From Strongyloides papillosus (Eukaryota; Nematoda; Chromadorea; Rhabditida; Strongyloididae), in assembly GCA_005656395.1 (NCBI GenBank), contig SRSI01000048.1, positions 248,001 through 312,000 on the forward strand: a DNA stretch of 64,000 nt. Reading direction: 5' to 3'. Shown here one piece after another: positions 12,101 through 28,848 of this stretch (position 1 is its first letter; every line of letters starts with the position of its first letter). The notes under the pieces were generated by a model that saw only the letters and a program-made list of their open reading frames with translations, made no database searches and had not been told where the DNA came from. Made by a program: the position numbers and the translations under genes.

Positions 12101-12911
12101 TAACATTAATAGTTTCACTGTTAACATTAACTGGAGGAATGTTAACCTTAACATTTCCACTACTTGTCCACCTTTCAACATTTTCATTGAATGGACCACG
12201 AATCCATGGATAGAACTTTCTTGGAATTTCCACATCTTCAGAAGCGGTCTTGGAACGTTCTCTACTGATATCAAGAATCCTATCACAACATTTAGTAGCA
12301 TGAATTCTTGGACCAGTAATTTTAATACTTCCATCATCCTCTTTGGGGATAGCGATACGACAAAAGTAGTCTGTTTCAAGTTTTCTTAAAGAAGCACCCT
12401 TTGCACCAATGATAGCGCCAAAATGTTCCTTTGGAATCTTGATACTCAATGTTATTTGAGTTTGTAACTCACGTACAATTCTTACATGAGCATCATCAAC
12501 GTTTGGTCCTTTACCAGTAACCATAATACATAATGACCCATCTTTAGCTTCAGAAAGTTCAATTAAGGTATTTGTTAATGATGCAATTCTTTTGCAAGTC
12601 TTGGATTCCTCAAGACATTCCATCTCTTTGTCATTTTCATAGGTTCTTCCCGCTCTTTCAGAAGCAGTCAAGATGATACGACGCGTAACAGTGCTACATT
12701 TCACAGAGGGTTTCAAAGCCTTTCCAGGACCTTTTGTTGGGCATGAAACAGCATTTAAGGGGAGTGACGGAAAATCAGTGCTGTAATCCATAATAACTTT
12801 GGTTTCCGTAAAAATTGGATGGGTATTTTCTTGATTTCCATTGTCATCAGTGTTGTTATCCAGAGTAAAGGCAGTTACAGAATCACTAATGAAATCAGTC
12901 ATAGTACTCAT
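9165..12911 (-). CDS. vgln-1: Vigilin (multi-KH RNA-binding protein)
   Basis: Exons 12911-12039 and 11993-9165, across a 45-bp intron, encode 1233 residues, close to the 1200-1270 usual for vigilin/HDLBP. After an N-terminal polar region of about 95 residues the protein is a chain of about 14 KH repeats. Clear GXXG loops include AIIGAKGASLRKLE, IVGKGGSNITKLR, IIGPKGESINKIR, IIGKGGVTINKIRE, LIGKQGNNLQALRE, LIGRGGKDIRNLQ, LIGRKGVVVAGLR and MIGTGGRNLRKLN. Others are degenerate (for example FLFNGRRLL, FLIKGSEVL), as in other vigilins. The protein binds mRNA and tRNA on free and ER-bound ribosomes. The ATG at 12911 precedes the MSTMTDF N-terminus, with no closer alternative in frame. Confidence 0.95.
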
Positions 12912-14122
12912 GTTCTTCTGAATATGAACTTATGGATAGATATTTGTAGTTTTTTTTAATCAATTTCACGTTACAGGCAAACGGCGAATCAGTTCCTCAG
13001 AATCAGGTATAAAGTAGACCAATAAAAGTAAAAAAAATAAGTTCTCAAGTTGTGGGGACAAAGAACCTTATTATTTACAGTACTCCAGTAATCTAAAAAG
13101 TAAGAATAAGTATTTCTAATGACAAAGATATGAAAGAGAATAATTTACTATAGATAGAAATAATAAAACGTCAAAAAAGAATAAAAGTTACACGCTAGAA
13201 TCTACTAGAATTTTTGATTTTCCCATAGAATTAACATAGTTAGCGACAATAAAATTAGGAAAAAAGCGTCAAATAAAAGACACGTGTTGAAAAAGGACAT
13301 TAATAATATAAAAAATAAAATGGACACGTATGTAAAAGAGTATTAATTAATAAAAGGAGACCTATGGTAAAAAGAAGAGAGAGATATAAGAGTGTTAAAA
13401 AAAGGAAATATAAAAAAGAATGACATTAAGCGACGTTTGGTATAATGTTTATCGGTTCAAAAAATGAAGAGTCATTTTTTTAATATGTACCACCCCATTA
13501 TTATGACATTCATAATTGAAAAATTAATGTTCAATAGCATTAATGTCATAAATGACTATGAGAACATGTATTTTACTTTAATACCACCATTAAAGCAGAG
13601 AAAAGGAAGGCGTTCCAAAGACTATGAAAATAAAAAAAGTTAGAATGTACTTCTATGTTTATTATGAAAAATTGAGGAACGATAAATAAAGGTCTCTATT
13701 TGCAAATGTGTCTAAAAGTTTATTCAACAATCTATTTACAATAAAATTAATTTTTATTCCTATCACCTTCTGATATTTTATTATTTTAAATGTATATTAA
13801 AGTATTTAAGAAAGTTTGATTGAAAAAAATATTTCTTATTATCAACTGTAAAGAGGACGATGTTGATTTGTTTATCATTAAAGGAATTCAAAAATTTATT
13901 TCACTAACAAGATATAATAAAATTTTTATATATTTAATAATATAAGAAATTGTTAGATATAGTGATATTGCACTTTTAAGTGTAGTAATATTATTTTCCC
14001 TCATGATACAGTTAAATGTTTTTCAAATTATTCATTAAATAAGGGGACAAAGATCATTATAAGTAAAGTTTGTCATAAAAAAAGCAAATAGTATATTTTA
14101 CAATATATATGAAAGAATTCTT
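12912..14122. other. Intergenic region with purine-rich stretch and hairpin
   Basis: 1.2 kb upstream of vigilin. About 13020-13440 is strongly purine-biased on the plus strand (AAAGAAGAGAGAGA-type runs). A nested inverted repeat lies at 13501-13550. No coding sequence seen. Confidence 0.5.
13501..13550. repeat. Nested inverted repeat (hairpin)
   Basis: TTATGACATT at 13501-13510 is exactly complementary in reverse to AATGTCATAA at 13541-13550. Inside it, ATTGAA pairs with TTCAAT around a short loop. Outside it, AGTCATTT (about 13468) pairs with AAATGACT (about 13549), with an unpaired stretch on the left side. Confidence 0.6.
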
Positions 14123-16040
14123 TCAATGAAAATCATAGGGTGAAAATGGGGTTGTTGTTCTATTTCCATCATATTCAATACCATCCTTCATTTCATCATC
14201 ATTCATTTCTGTTGATATACGAACATTAACACTTAATAGTTTTTTGGAGTCAAAAAGTATAATCTTCCATCAACAGGATTATAATGAAGCATTGATAATT
14301 TTCTATATGGATTATACCAACTAACATCAATGTCTAATATTTCATTTGTAAACAAATTATAACCAAAATTTATTCTTGTATCCCTTTCCTCACCACTTTC
14401 CAATGTATATAATATTCCGCACATTATAAAAGCATCTGCTATTTCTGTAGCATTGATATCACTTATCTCCCACGTTTGAACCACATAAAAATCCTAAAAA
14501 TTTATTTTAATAATAATATTTTTATGTATACATTTTAAAATAAAATAAAAAAAGATAATCAAATGTTTATATTTGAAGTAAATGTTAATGTATATTATTA
14601 AACTTACTGTTTCAATTTTGTTGATAAACAAGCTAGTACTTTCTGGTTTCATATATATCATCCATATACCATTCTCATCAACTGCAAAATCAACATAATT
14701 GTGGGGGCGATTATATAACCAGGGATCTCTATCTGTTTCATTGCAATTTTGAAAAGTATGATCATGATTTCTTTCACAATCAATATGAGCAATATTTGGT
14801 ATTTCACTTTGAATCTCCTCTGTTGTCTCTAAATCATAACTGACAAGAAATAGAGAATTATGACGATGATAAAAATAACTACCATTATATATCATACTAC
14901 CAGTTCCTGATGCCAAGAAATCCACGTAATACTTTATTTGTTGTTTCTTATTCATAAGTTGTTTCTCATCAGCATATTCATAAAGTACAGGTGAAGCATA
15001 ACCATCAGTTACCCAACGTTTCTCGGATGCTTCACGATCTTGTGGATTAGCATCTCTCATCCATGATCCAACATCACGATATTGACTTTCGGCATGGAGG
15101 ACAGGAATACCTACAGCATTTAAAAGACATTCACGTCTATTATAACCTAATGTTGGTGGACCAGTATACTGTGGAAGTGTAGGTTCACCTTCAGTTGTCA
15201 TTTGATTTATTGGATTAACTGTTGTACCATTAAATGTGTTGGATGTTCCTTTAGTCTTTGGTGGACCAATAGGACCTTTCATTTTTGGTTTAGTAATTTT
15301 TCTACTACGTACAGTTGTTGTTGAAATTGGTTGTTTTAATATTTGATGGAATTTTGGATCAGGCATAGGCATACCAGGTTTCCAGCCTGGTGGTGGTCCA
15401 AAACCAGGTGGTGTTGGTTCAAATGGTACTAAACGTGTCACTTCAACTTCTTTTACAACCACAACTGGTACTGGAACTTGTTTCTCTTTTATTTGTATAA
15501 TAGGAGGACCCGGTATTGGAATTCGATGAACATATAAATTAGGTAATGTACAATTACAAATACCATCCTCTCCAGGTTGCCCTTGTTGACCAACATCACC
15601 AACCAATCCAGTTGGACCCACCTTTCCTTGGGGACCACGTTTTCCAGGAGGACCCATAGGACCTTTTGATCCTGGGGGTCCAGGTTTTCCTTGAAAACCT
15701 CTAAGTTTTTTTCCTTGATCAGAACAAAATCTATGAATACGAGAACATGATCTCTCGAAAACAACACGTGGTATAATTGTATCTTGTCCAATTAAAACTG
15801 TCCAATCATCTAAATCCATATGATTAGGTAAATCATTTTCATCTGGAAGGTTTCTTTTAATTCTTCTTGTCAAAAAAAGACTTCTTTGTTTCAAATCCTA
15901 CATAAGTTTTTATAAAAAAAAGTAATGTATTAACTTACATTAATACGTCCATAAACATTATAATAAATAAAAAATAAAATGGGAAGATGTAAGAGTTGGA
16001 TGATAAGGAGTATGGTAATCCTAACATGTACTGAAATCAT
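14123..16040 (-). CDS. unc-122: UNC-122-like collagen/olfactomedin type II membrane protein (frameshifted 3' end)
   Basis: Exons 16040-15939, 15897-14608 and 14493 onward. As sequenced, exon 3 stops at 14233, giving 550 residues. Exon 1 supplies a short basic N-terminus and one hydrophobic helix, a type II anchor. A collagen stretch of about 15 Gly-X-Y triplets follows ([22 protein letters not shown]), then a Pro-rich linker and an olfactomedin domain ([10 protein letters not shown] ... [26 protein letters not shown] ... [10 protein letters not shown]). The 3' end looks shifted: after GRLYF, the A5 run at 14252-14256 would need six A's to continue as [14 protein letters not shown], the expected last olfactomedin strand, ending TGA at 14123-14125. 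C. elegans UNC-122 acts in coelomocytes and at the neuromuscular junction. Family call is strong; the exact end is uncertain. Confidence 0.85.
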
Positions 16041-17197
16041 TCTCCTCAATTGAAATTAATATTATAATAAATTATTTGATTAATAAAATTTATTTAAAAT
16101 ATTTTCCTTGAGTATTTATATAAAGTTATCTGATACTTACAATAAACTTTTGGTAGTTTAAAAATTAAACTAAACAAATTTTTATCACTATATTAATATT
16201 AGATATGGTTCAAAATTAGAAATTAAACAAAAAATAGATATTTTACTCTTTATGTGAACATTTATGGATATTGATATTCAATTGTTCAAAATTACTCATG
16301 AAAATGTTTTTTACTTACAACATTTGGCATAAAGATAATAACTTCCTCTAATTTCCATTAAATTTGACTTTTTTCATCAATTTATCATTAAAAAATATAA
16401 AATAATTATTTTTAATCATCTCTTTGTATACCTCAAAAACTAAAATTATCTTTATTAAACAAATATTAAATAAGAATTTTAATTTTTTTTCCTTGTATAA
16501 TCAATGAATTATATATAAATCACAAATATACAATAAAATATTGTTTATTGAACATTGCTAATCATTTATATTGCATCATATTTTATCAAATAATATCTTA
16601 CATATTCTTAAAATATTTTATAGATAACTACATTAATTACAAAAACCATAATCCATCATTTTGATAAGGAACACATCTTATACTGCTAAACATCTAATCA
16701 TTGAGTAGAAATTATTCTGGATATATCTTTTTATTCTTTTATCATCACATGATTATGAATCAAATATTAAGTTTGTTTTACCACAAATATATTCACTACT
16801 AAGTACTCTCTTTATTATTTTACCATTAACAATTATTTTAATAGCAATATTAAATGTTGCATCTATAGTTTTTGTTAAAATATATCTGTAAATTTATGTA
16901 CATCTTGTAAAATTAATCAAACTGTTCTAATATTATATTTATAATCACTTTTTTTTATTTACTGTACTTTGTAGTATTTTCTATTAATAATTAATTTGAG
17001 ATTTAATCATAGGAAATATATTATTAATAGAATGGGGGATAAATTAGAATGCCATTTAGATTATGTTGCTTGAAAAAGAATAACATTTAATAGTCATATT
17101 ACTAGTAAAAAAACCCATTATGTGATAAAAACAAATAAAAACTATCAACAACTTTTATAACAAAAACAAATTGATTACAAAGAAAGAAGTTCAAAAC
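16041..17197. other. Gene-free stretch
   Basis: About 1.16 kb between rpl-7 (3' end) and the unc-122-like start. Very A/T-rich; no gene or repeat recognised on either strand. Confidence 0.5.
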
Positions 17198-17984
17198 TTA
17201 GATCATCTTGTGGAGAAGAGCATTAATCTTTTCTTCACGGTTTCCGTAATCTCCACCCTCAACGAAGTGGTTAGCCTTCTTGGTAAATCCTCCTCTTGGG
17301 TTAGAAAGTTTGAATGGCCACAAGAAGTTTGAAACTTCCTTGAAGTGTGGTCCAACGGTGTAAAGCTCATGGACAATATCTTCAGCACAGATAACGTCGT
17401 ATTTACCAAGATTTTCTTCAATGGTGGCATTGTTTGTGAGTGGGATTCTTTGTCCGTTGATTTTTCCATATCCTCTCTTGTAGACAAGATCTTTAACTGT
17501 CTTAAGTGATGGGTATCCATAGGCAACGTATGGTTCGATGATACGAAGCATCTCAATGGTAGCTTTGTTCAATTTAATGAAAACTCCATTGTTGATTTGT
17601 CTAAGTCTGAAAAGTTGAAGTACCTTTCTTGGTCTTGGGTGGATCTTGTTGATACCCTTGATTCTGACAACGAAAGCAACTTTAGCTTCATCTGGAACAT
17701 AGAAGTTTCCGTGGGCTTTAGCTTCACGTTTAAGACGGAGTTCAGTTTGTTGCTTTTTGCGGTACTCAGCTGCGTACTTTTGAGCACGTCTAATAGCAAC
17801 TCCTCTAGCGAGTTTAGCTTTCTGAAATTAAAAAATCCATTAGAAAGACTCACACAGGATAGCCTTATATACTCACCACAAGAGCTTTTTTTTTGGCTTC
17901 CTGGGCTTTAGCTTTAGCTTCAGCGCGGATCTTTCTGCTCTTAAGAATAGTCTCAGGAACGGTAGGAAGTTTTTTCTCAGCCAT
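17198..17984 (-). CDS. rpl-7: 60S ribosomal protein L7 (uL30)
   Basis: Exons 17984-17877 and 17821-17198, across a 55-bp intron, encode 243 residues, the usual length. The basic N-terminal extension ([20 protein letters not shown], then Lys/Ala-rich) runs into [14 protein letters not shown] and the uL30 core: [39 protein letters not shown]. It ends with [33 protein letters not shown], the eukaryote-specific C-terminus. It is a structural protein of the large cytosolic ribosomal subunit. Codon use is more biased than in neighbouring genes (frequent AAG, CTT, GGA, CCA), as expected for high expression. Confidence 0.97.
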
Positions 17985-22567
<4,583 letters not shown>

Positions 22568-23300
22568 TATATTATATATTTTATGTTACACGTGACTAAT
22601 ATATAGAATTTGTGTGACCATATATCTATCCTATACTCCTTATTCATTGTTATCAAATGTGTCTCCCCTACAAGTTAAGTAATTCATTTGTTAATAAAAG
22701 GTACATAAATTATTCTATTTAACCATGATAAAGTATAAATCTTTTATAACAACCTTTTTAATGCCTTCTAGGGAAGTTTTGTATTTCATATAATATTTTA
22801 ATGAGATTTTAAAATAAATTATATTTTTCCCTATCAAAACATTTGTTTTTTTTATTACCATTTTTTATAATTTTATTTTAATTCTTTAGAATACAAATAA
22901 AATAAGTAAATCGTATCACATTTATCATCCAATAAAATATTTTTTTTATCAATTAAAATTTAATGGAATACATTATTTATTACTCCATTTTTTAATAATA
23001 TTTTTAAACAAAATGATAAGGAAAATATTCATGGTAGAATTTTGTAATTTTTTACGTTATTTTTTTGTCATTTTATTTATAGTACACCTTTTTTTTAGTT
23101 GTACTTTTACAAATAGCTTCGTTAATATGTAAATGATGCTTTTATTTTCATTTTCTGTACCAGTAAATGATAAATATAATAAAGTGATAAAAGATTAATT
23201 GTATGATTAGAGATATATATAAAAAGTTTATTATGCTTTCAGAATAACTAACCATAATATTAATGTGATTCTCCTTTCGATAATTAAATCCTCATAATAA
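22568..23300. other. Convergent intergenic spacer
   Basis: About 730 bp after rab-11 and after the end of the small membrane protein on the other strand. A/T-rich; no gene seen. Confidence 0.5.
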
Positions 23301-23625
23301 TTATAATTTCGCTATTTTTACAGAGTTAACCGTTCTTCTTAGATTATCAGTCTCATTTCCATTTTCAATATCATTTTTATTATCACGGGTATTTCTTGTG
23401 GATGTCCTTAAATCATCATCAGCTTTTTGCATTAGACAAGCTTTTATACAAAGAATGCCTGCTAAGATACATGCTACTATCAAAAAAGCACAAGATGATA
23501 TAACAATTGCTTTATGAGCATATGGTAGTTCGATTATTTGTTTTTTTCCTTCTAAATTATTTAATAATTAGTATAAATAATGCAATAATTATATAAAAAC
23601 ACAACTTACGATGATGAATCTCCAT
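23301..23625 (-). CDS. Small single-pass membrane protein, unknown
   Basis: A 16-nt first exon (23625-23610) joined over a 58-bp GT..AG intron to exon 23551-23301 gives 88 residues: MEIHHQGKKQIIELPYAHK, a transmembrane helix (about 20-42, AIVISSCAFLIVACILAGIL), then a polar, charged tail (KADDDLRTSTRNTRDNKND...) ending VKIAKL. The split codon (C|AA) and both splice sites fit well. There is no signal peptide, so orientation is uncertain. No family recognised. Further upstream exons cannot be excluded. Confidence 0.55.
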
Positions 23626-25166
23626 TTGGAATGAAAAATAAAAAACTTGTTAATTAAATCTTTTATTTTTTGCAGTGGCAATATAAAAAGGTAGAGAAAA
23701 GATTAATATATTTTATTAATCAAAAATAACAAATGAGCTAATTTACTATGTAGGCATATAAAAGAAAGTGAATAGGTAAAGTTAATAAAAAATATTATTT
23801 TATATTCCAAAAAAAAGTTTTAATTTCTAAAAAAAAATTTAAAAGTTTTATATATTTATCAAAACATTGATAAGTGCATAATAAAATTGAAGTTACATTT
23901 CCGAAAAATTAACTTATAACATAATAATAAATATATTCAATAGGTTGTTATCACTAAAAACACTCCTTTTTAGTTAATCTAATTTGAACGATTCTTCTAG
24001 AGAATATGTCGTCGTGCCTTCAACATAACTTTCTTACATCTATAATAGTATGGTAAATAAAATCAAAACGTCGAAGTTTTAAAAAATTATATTTGTCACA
24101 AAATATATTTTAATGTATTATAAATAGATGTATATAAAAGTTTCTTTTAAAGATAATGAGATGTGGATTTAGATTGGTAAGTAGAAAATGTAAAAAGTTA
24201 CAATCAAGATATAAAAAAAAATTTTTATAAAGGATTGGGAAAATTATTTTGTTATCATAAGTAAGTAAAATATAACATGAAGTAATTTATCCATAAAACA
24301 TCCTAATATGATATATTATCACTTTTTTACAATATTTCATGATAAAACTTTTTTGCTCATTAATTTATATATGTATAAAGTTATTAGAATAATATTATCT
24401 TACTTTAATAAATTGTTAGAAACATCGTACAAAGAAAATTTGTTAAAATTTTTTTAGAACAATAGTTTTTTATTATTTTTTTTCTCATCATTTTATAGTA
24501 TTTTAAGGAAATAACAAGTCTACATTTAATTTAAGAGGAATAGCAAAAAATAAGGAATCTCAATAAACAATTTTTAAATATATCTTGCGAAAAAGGTGAT
24601 AAGAGTCCTTTTAAAGAAAAAAAAATTAATAAAGAATCTCAATAGTACAATTTCTTAAAAATAAATTAAATAGTAACCTTTTTATGACTTTCTTTTTATA
24701 ATTACAACATACTTCATGCCAATAACATTTAAAAAAAACAAAAATAATATTGTAAACTTCATAAAAAATGTATATATTTTAAACAACAAACCTTCTTTTT
24801 TTTAGTAATTTAAAATGAACAAAAAAGGCTAAAATTTATCAAATGTTAGGAAATGAGTTAAAGAAACATGTAGAATAAAGAATAATAATAAACTTTGGAA
24901 AATGATACAAAAATTTCATATATTTGTTGATTAAAAAGTGAGTCTCCAACAGAGTTATTTAATTAAAGATAAAAAATTTATTCATAAATAACAAGGACAA
25001 ATGTTCTTTCAAATCTTTCAATACTCCATTTTTAACAGTGGTTTATTTTTTTTAAACGAATCGTTTGATTAATTTATCATTTTCTACATATTTTGTTATA
25101 TTAATAATAAATAAATAAATTAAATTGTCATCTCTTAACTTTATTTACATTTATCATAAATATTTA
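23626..25166. other. Gene-free stretch
   Basis: 1.5 kb of very A/T-rich DNA. Both strands were checked; no credible exon, tRNA or array. Confidence 0.5.
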
Positions 25167-26949
25167 TTATTTATCTTTTTTTAGTATTCTAATAGATTTG
25201 TAGGCAAATGAATCAACTAATGCTGCTACTGTATAAACTCCACCAATTATGGCACATAGATTGACGGCATACCTTCCAAATGATTCATAGTATTCTTCAT
25301 ACCTTACCATTATTGGAGAAAATTCATAAATAAAAAAGAAACCTGGCAAACCAGATTGAGCTTTTAAGATGTCCTTCTTAACGTGAGTTGCAGAGAATTG
25401 GTAGGAGAAAACTTCATATTTGTTTGATACATAGGTATATGAAATTGGGACTATCTTGGCATAATAACTATGCATAATACCACCTAAAAAGTGATAAATA
25501 ATTGAAATTTTGTCTTTTTTTTAAATATTTTTTCCTCTTCCAAACTACATTTTATATTCATAAAGTAAAATAAAACTCGTGCAAGTGGCGAAACACCAAA
25601 TTTTCAAGATAAGAGATAAATTTAAATTATCAGAAAGTAATTTTATCCATAAATTAATTAATGTCTGGTTATCCACGCCGTGAAAATTTATCTGATGTTG
25701 CAAAAAAATATAAAGAAGCAGGAAGTTGTGGTGAGGAGTTTAAAAAAATGTTTTTAAAGTCGGTAAAGTATGGGTTTGTTGGGGGAGCTGCATTTGGAAC
25801 TTATATAGCATATAGGTTTGTTATCGAAATTGTTACCCTATTCTAATAATTGTAATATTGTAGGACACAACAAAGAAGTATAAGGGGTTTCTCAGTAGCA
25901 GTACTCTATACTACTTTAGCATCAACATTAACTTTTGGATGTTTAGGAATTGTAATTGGAACATACAATTGCTTCAATTTAGATTAATTTTTTTGTATAT
26001 TTAAATATTAAAAAAACATACCATTTTCATCTATAAAAACTTTATTGTTAAGAGGTAGTTTTTTATCAGGAAATCCTTCACCAAAAGATAGATGATTGAT
26101 TGTGTGTGAGATATTAAATCTATCAATAGAGATACCTTTCAATACGTGCATATGAGTTTTTCTAAAACTTTGTCCCTCACCAGGAGCTATATGAAAGTTT
26201 CCACCACTTTTAGCTACCATAGCTCTCCCAGTAACACGACATCCTTCACCTTCTCTTTCAGTAAAAAGTTTTATAATTGGGTCATTCTTACATTGTTCAA
26301 TGTTATCTAAATTTTGTATGCTCCAACCTCTTAATTGGTATGCTTCACGAACCTCATCACACGTATTACAACAACCCGTTGATGCACCATAACAACTACC
26401 ACAGTAATTTGGAGGTAATGGAGTTGTTGAATTTAAATTTGGTATAATAGTATGGTTATTATTTACTACTAATTTAACCATTTCTGAGTTTGCCTTCAAA
26501 TTACCATCGGAATCTAGTCTCATTTTATAAACGTTATCTATAATATTTTCTTGACTTTGTCCTCCTTGATCGAGGATATCAACTGATAAAACTAAAAAAA
26601 AGTATTTTTAATGTGATTATTGTTTATTAAAAAAATTGAATTAAACTTACAATCACACGGGAGTTTATGAAAAGCAATATCAAAATATATTGTAACATTT
26701 GTATCACCTGGAGTATAGTCTATAAATAAACTTTCTTTTGTTTTTACATGAATAAAGGAGATTGTCTCCGTTATAAATAGTATAGCTATCGTAAGAAATG
26801 ACAACACACTTACTAAAAAGTTGTTTTTTAATTAATTATTGGATAAAAAAAATTAACTTACTTATACCACCGAAAGAGGTTTTGATTCTGAAGTCATCGA
26901 GAGGTTTTGCGAATAAGTCATATTCGCGTATCATTGTAATTAGACCCAT
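25167..26949 (-). CDS. erv-46: ERGIC-3 / Erv46 cargo receptor
   Basis: Four exons, 26949-26862, 26812-26651, 26591-26022 and 25483-25167, keep frame throughout and give 378 residues (human ERGIC3 is about 383). Features in order: cytosolic N-terminus FAKPLDDFRIKTSFGG; TM1 IISVLSFLTIAILFITE; luminal ERGIC domain with FHKLPCDFLSVDILD, MRLDSDGN, a Cys cluster NYCGSCYGASTGCCNTCDEVREAYQ, and GEGCRVTGR; then MHSYYAKIVPISY, PIMVRYEE, and TM2 LCAIIGGVYTVAALVDS before a Lys-rich tail. It cycles between ER and cis-Golgi with Erv41. Intron 3 (26021-25484, 538 bp) is unusually long for this locus and contains a separate gene on the opposite strand. Confidence 0.95.
25661..25987 (+). CDS. Small two-helix membrane protein nested in the erv-46 intron
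   Basis: Exons 25661-25815 and 25864-25987, across a 48-bp GT..AG intron with codon split AG|G, encode 92 residues. The gene lies wholly inside intron 3 of erv-46 on the opposite strand; its stop codon is 34 bp from the host exon. A polar N-terminus (MSGYPRRENLSDVAKKYKEA) precedes a first helix with small-residue packing (YGFVGGAAFGTYIAYR), a basic loop (TQQRSIRG) and a second helix (VLYTTLASTLTFGCLGIVIG) before TYNCFNLD. Two Gly-rich helices without a signal peptide suggest a small mitochondrial inner-membrane protein; a Romo1- or Tim17-like relationship is only a guess. Frame, splice sites and composition support a real gene. Confidence 0.7.
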
Positions 26950-28019
26950 TTGAAAAACTTAATATAAATAAATAAATAAAATTCTTTATCAAAAACCAAT
27001 TCTTAACTTTCTCTACTATTTTTAAATAAATGGTAAGGAAATTTTTTTTATTTTTTCGGTTGATATATTCAAAATTTAGAGGATATGATTATTTTATTAT
27101 GTGTTGGAATAAAACTGTCATAGGAAGACTTTGTGTGGAAAGTTGTTTACCAATATTATCAAAATTTTCAATGATTTGTTTTTTTTCATGATAATCATTC
27201 AATTGTTTATGGGGCTTTTTAATTTGTTTGTCATAATGACTGTTAATTTGTTGGAATTGGTTTTTTTAATGAGATTAGTCTTACTCTATTGAATCCTTGT
27301 GTATGGTGGTAAAGTTAATGTCATTATCAGTAGATAATAATTAACGTCTCTTCATTTGTAAGTTTAATGTTTTATAAGTATATAGAATATCTATCAATAT
27401 TATTTAAAAGTTAGAGAAAGTTAGAGTGTGACAAGGAAGTTGATGTTTTTTTATCATTTTAAATTATACAGAATATAAGAAGTATCCCAAAGTACACATT
27501 CTTATTCCTTATTATAAACAATGTTATTAAATCATTAAACAATATGTTTTGATATATACTAATGATGTTTCTTGAAAACAAAAATAGAAATGTTTCTTTA
27601 TTCTAAGAAGAAGATTCACAAAAGTATTCTATTCATATTTAATTTTAATATACTGGATATACATGCATAATACTTAAAAATGTGGTTCCTAGAAGATTTA
27701 TCCTTATGTAAAATTGAATTATAATGGTTTTCCTGGTAAAAATAGTGTCTAATAAGGGTGTTCTTGATTAAGATAAAGAAATATTCTTATCAAAGTAATA
27801 TTAATCATATTTCTGATGAAATAAAGCCTAATAAAGTACTCTTAAGGCAAAAAAAACTAATTAATGCGTCTTAACCATAAAAAAGGTGTTGTTCGAAGAA
27901 ACATCAATTGTAAATTTAGAAAAAGAGGATTTCTCTTGATTCTTTGAAATTATTTATTAGTAGTCCATACTCTTATACATAAATAATATTTTAAAAGACA
28001 TTTCTATGCATCTTTTTTA
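26950..28019. other. Gene-free stretch upstream of erv-46
   Basis: About 1.07 kb, A/T-rich, with no credible ORF, splice pattern or repeat. Confidence 0.5.
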
Positions 28020-28430
28020 TCCAAACGTAGCGAATTTCCACAACTCACTGCATGGGGGATATGTGGTCCAGAAACGGCTTCTCTACCGTGTGAAACGATG
28101 TCAAAGGTCAAAGATCTGCTCTAATGACATTTCTTATATCCTACCCTCTACAAGGTCTACAAATAGGTCTACAGGCTTATAAGACTCTAAAGACGGCTTC
28201 TGAACTGTAATGAACAACTTTCAAATGTGAAACCTTTCATGTTGGGAGTTCCAACCTTCTTGTCTGTAAAAGGACCAAGAACTCATCTTATAGGTGAAAA
28301 CTAGTCTAATAGTGGTGTCTGCACCACCTAGAAACGTTTCACCTTAAACATGCTCTGTAGTAGACTTCGGAAGAACTGAAAAATTCCGAGTTTTCCAAAT
28401 TAAGACGGGTATAAGCTACTAAATTCAAAA
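28020..28430. other. G+C-richer island without intact ORF
   Basis: About 410 bp clearly richer in G and C than the flanks, with abrupt edges. It has short internal echoes: CGGCTTCT occurs twice, and GGTCTACA occurs twice within 20 bp. On the minus strand one frame is mostly open but is broken by several stops. It could be a decayed exon, a transposon remnant, transferred DNA or a structured ncRNA. Confidence 0.4.
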
Positions 28431-28848
28431 TTACCTAACAATTATTTACCATTTTCCATAAAATAGTTATACTTCCTGAAACAATGTTTATTAAACCTGC
28501 CGTTTCATATTTTTACTGGGAATAGATAAAAGTCGTTTTGTTCGTTTATATGATTTATTTCTCATTGTAAAGTATAAAAATTTAGTATTGAACTACTTAT
28601 ATTGCTTATAACTGTTAATTATATGTAAAGTAATTAATTAACTGAATGATTTTGAAGTAATTTTTAATGCTCTATCGGATGAAACTGATTTCATGAAAAT
28701 TTGTTCAAGAATTCAAGTGATATGGAGAAATTTCTGATGATCAGTGTATAACATTAAATATAATTAAATCAAGAATGTTCTTACATTGCATTTGAAGATA
28801 ATTTGAATTCCAATTTTTTTTACTAGTTATGATAAAATATGAGAAAAA
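28431..28848. other. Intergenic spacer
   Basis: About 420 bp of ordinary A/T-rich sequence; nothing recognised. Confidence 0.45.

Noticed and set aside
23301..25166. Possible additional exons linking the small membrane protein to erv-46
   Set aside because: No in-phase splice pair could be found; erv-46 is complete without them.
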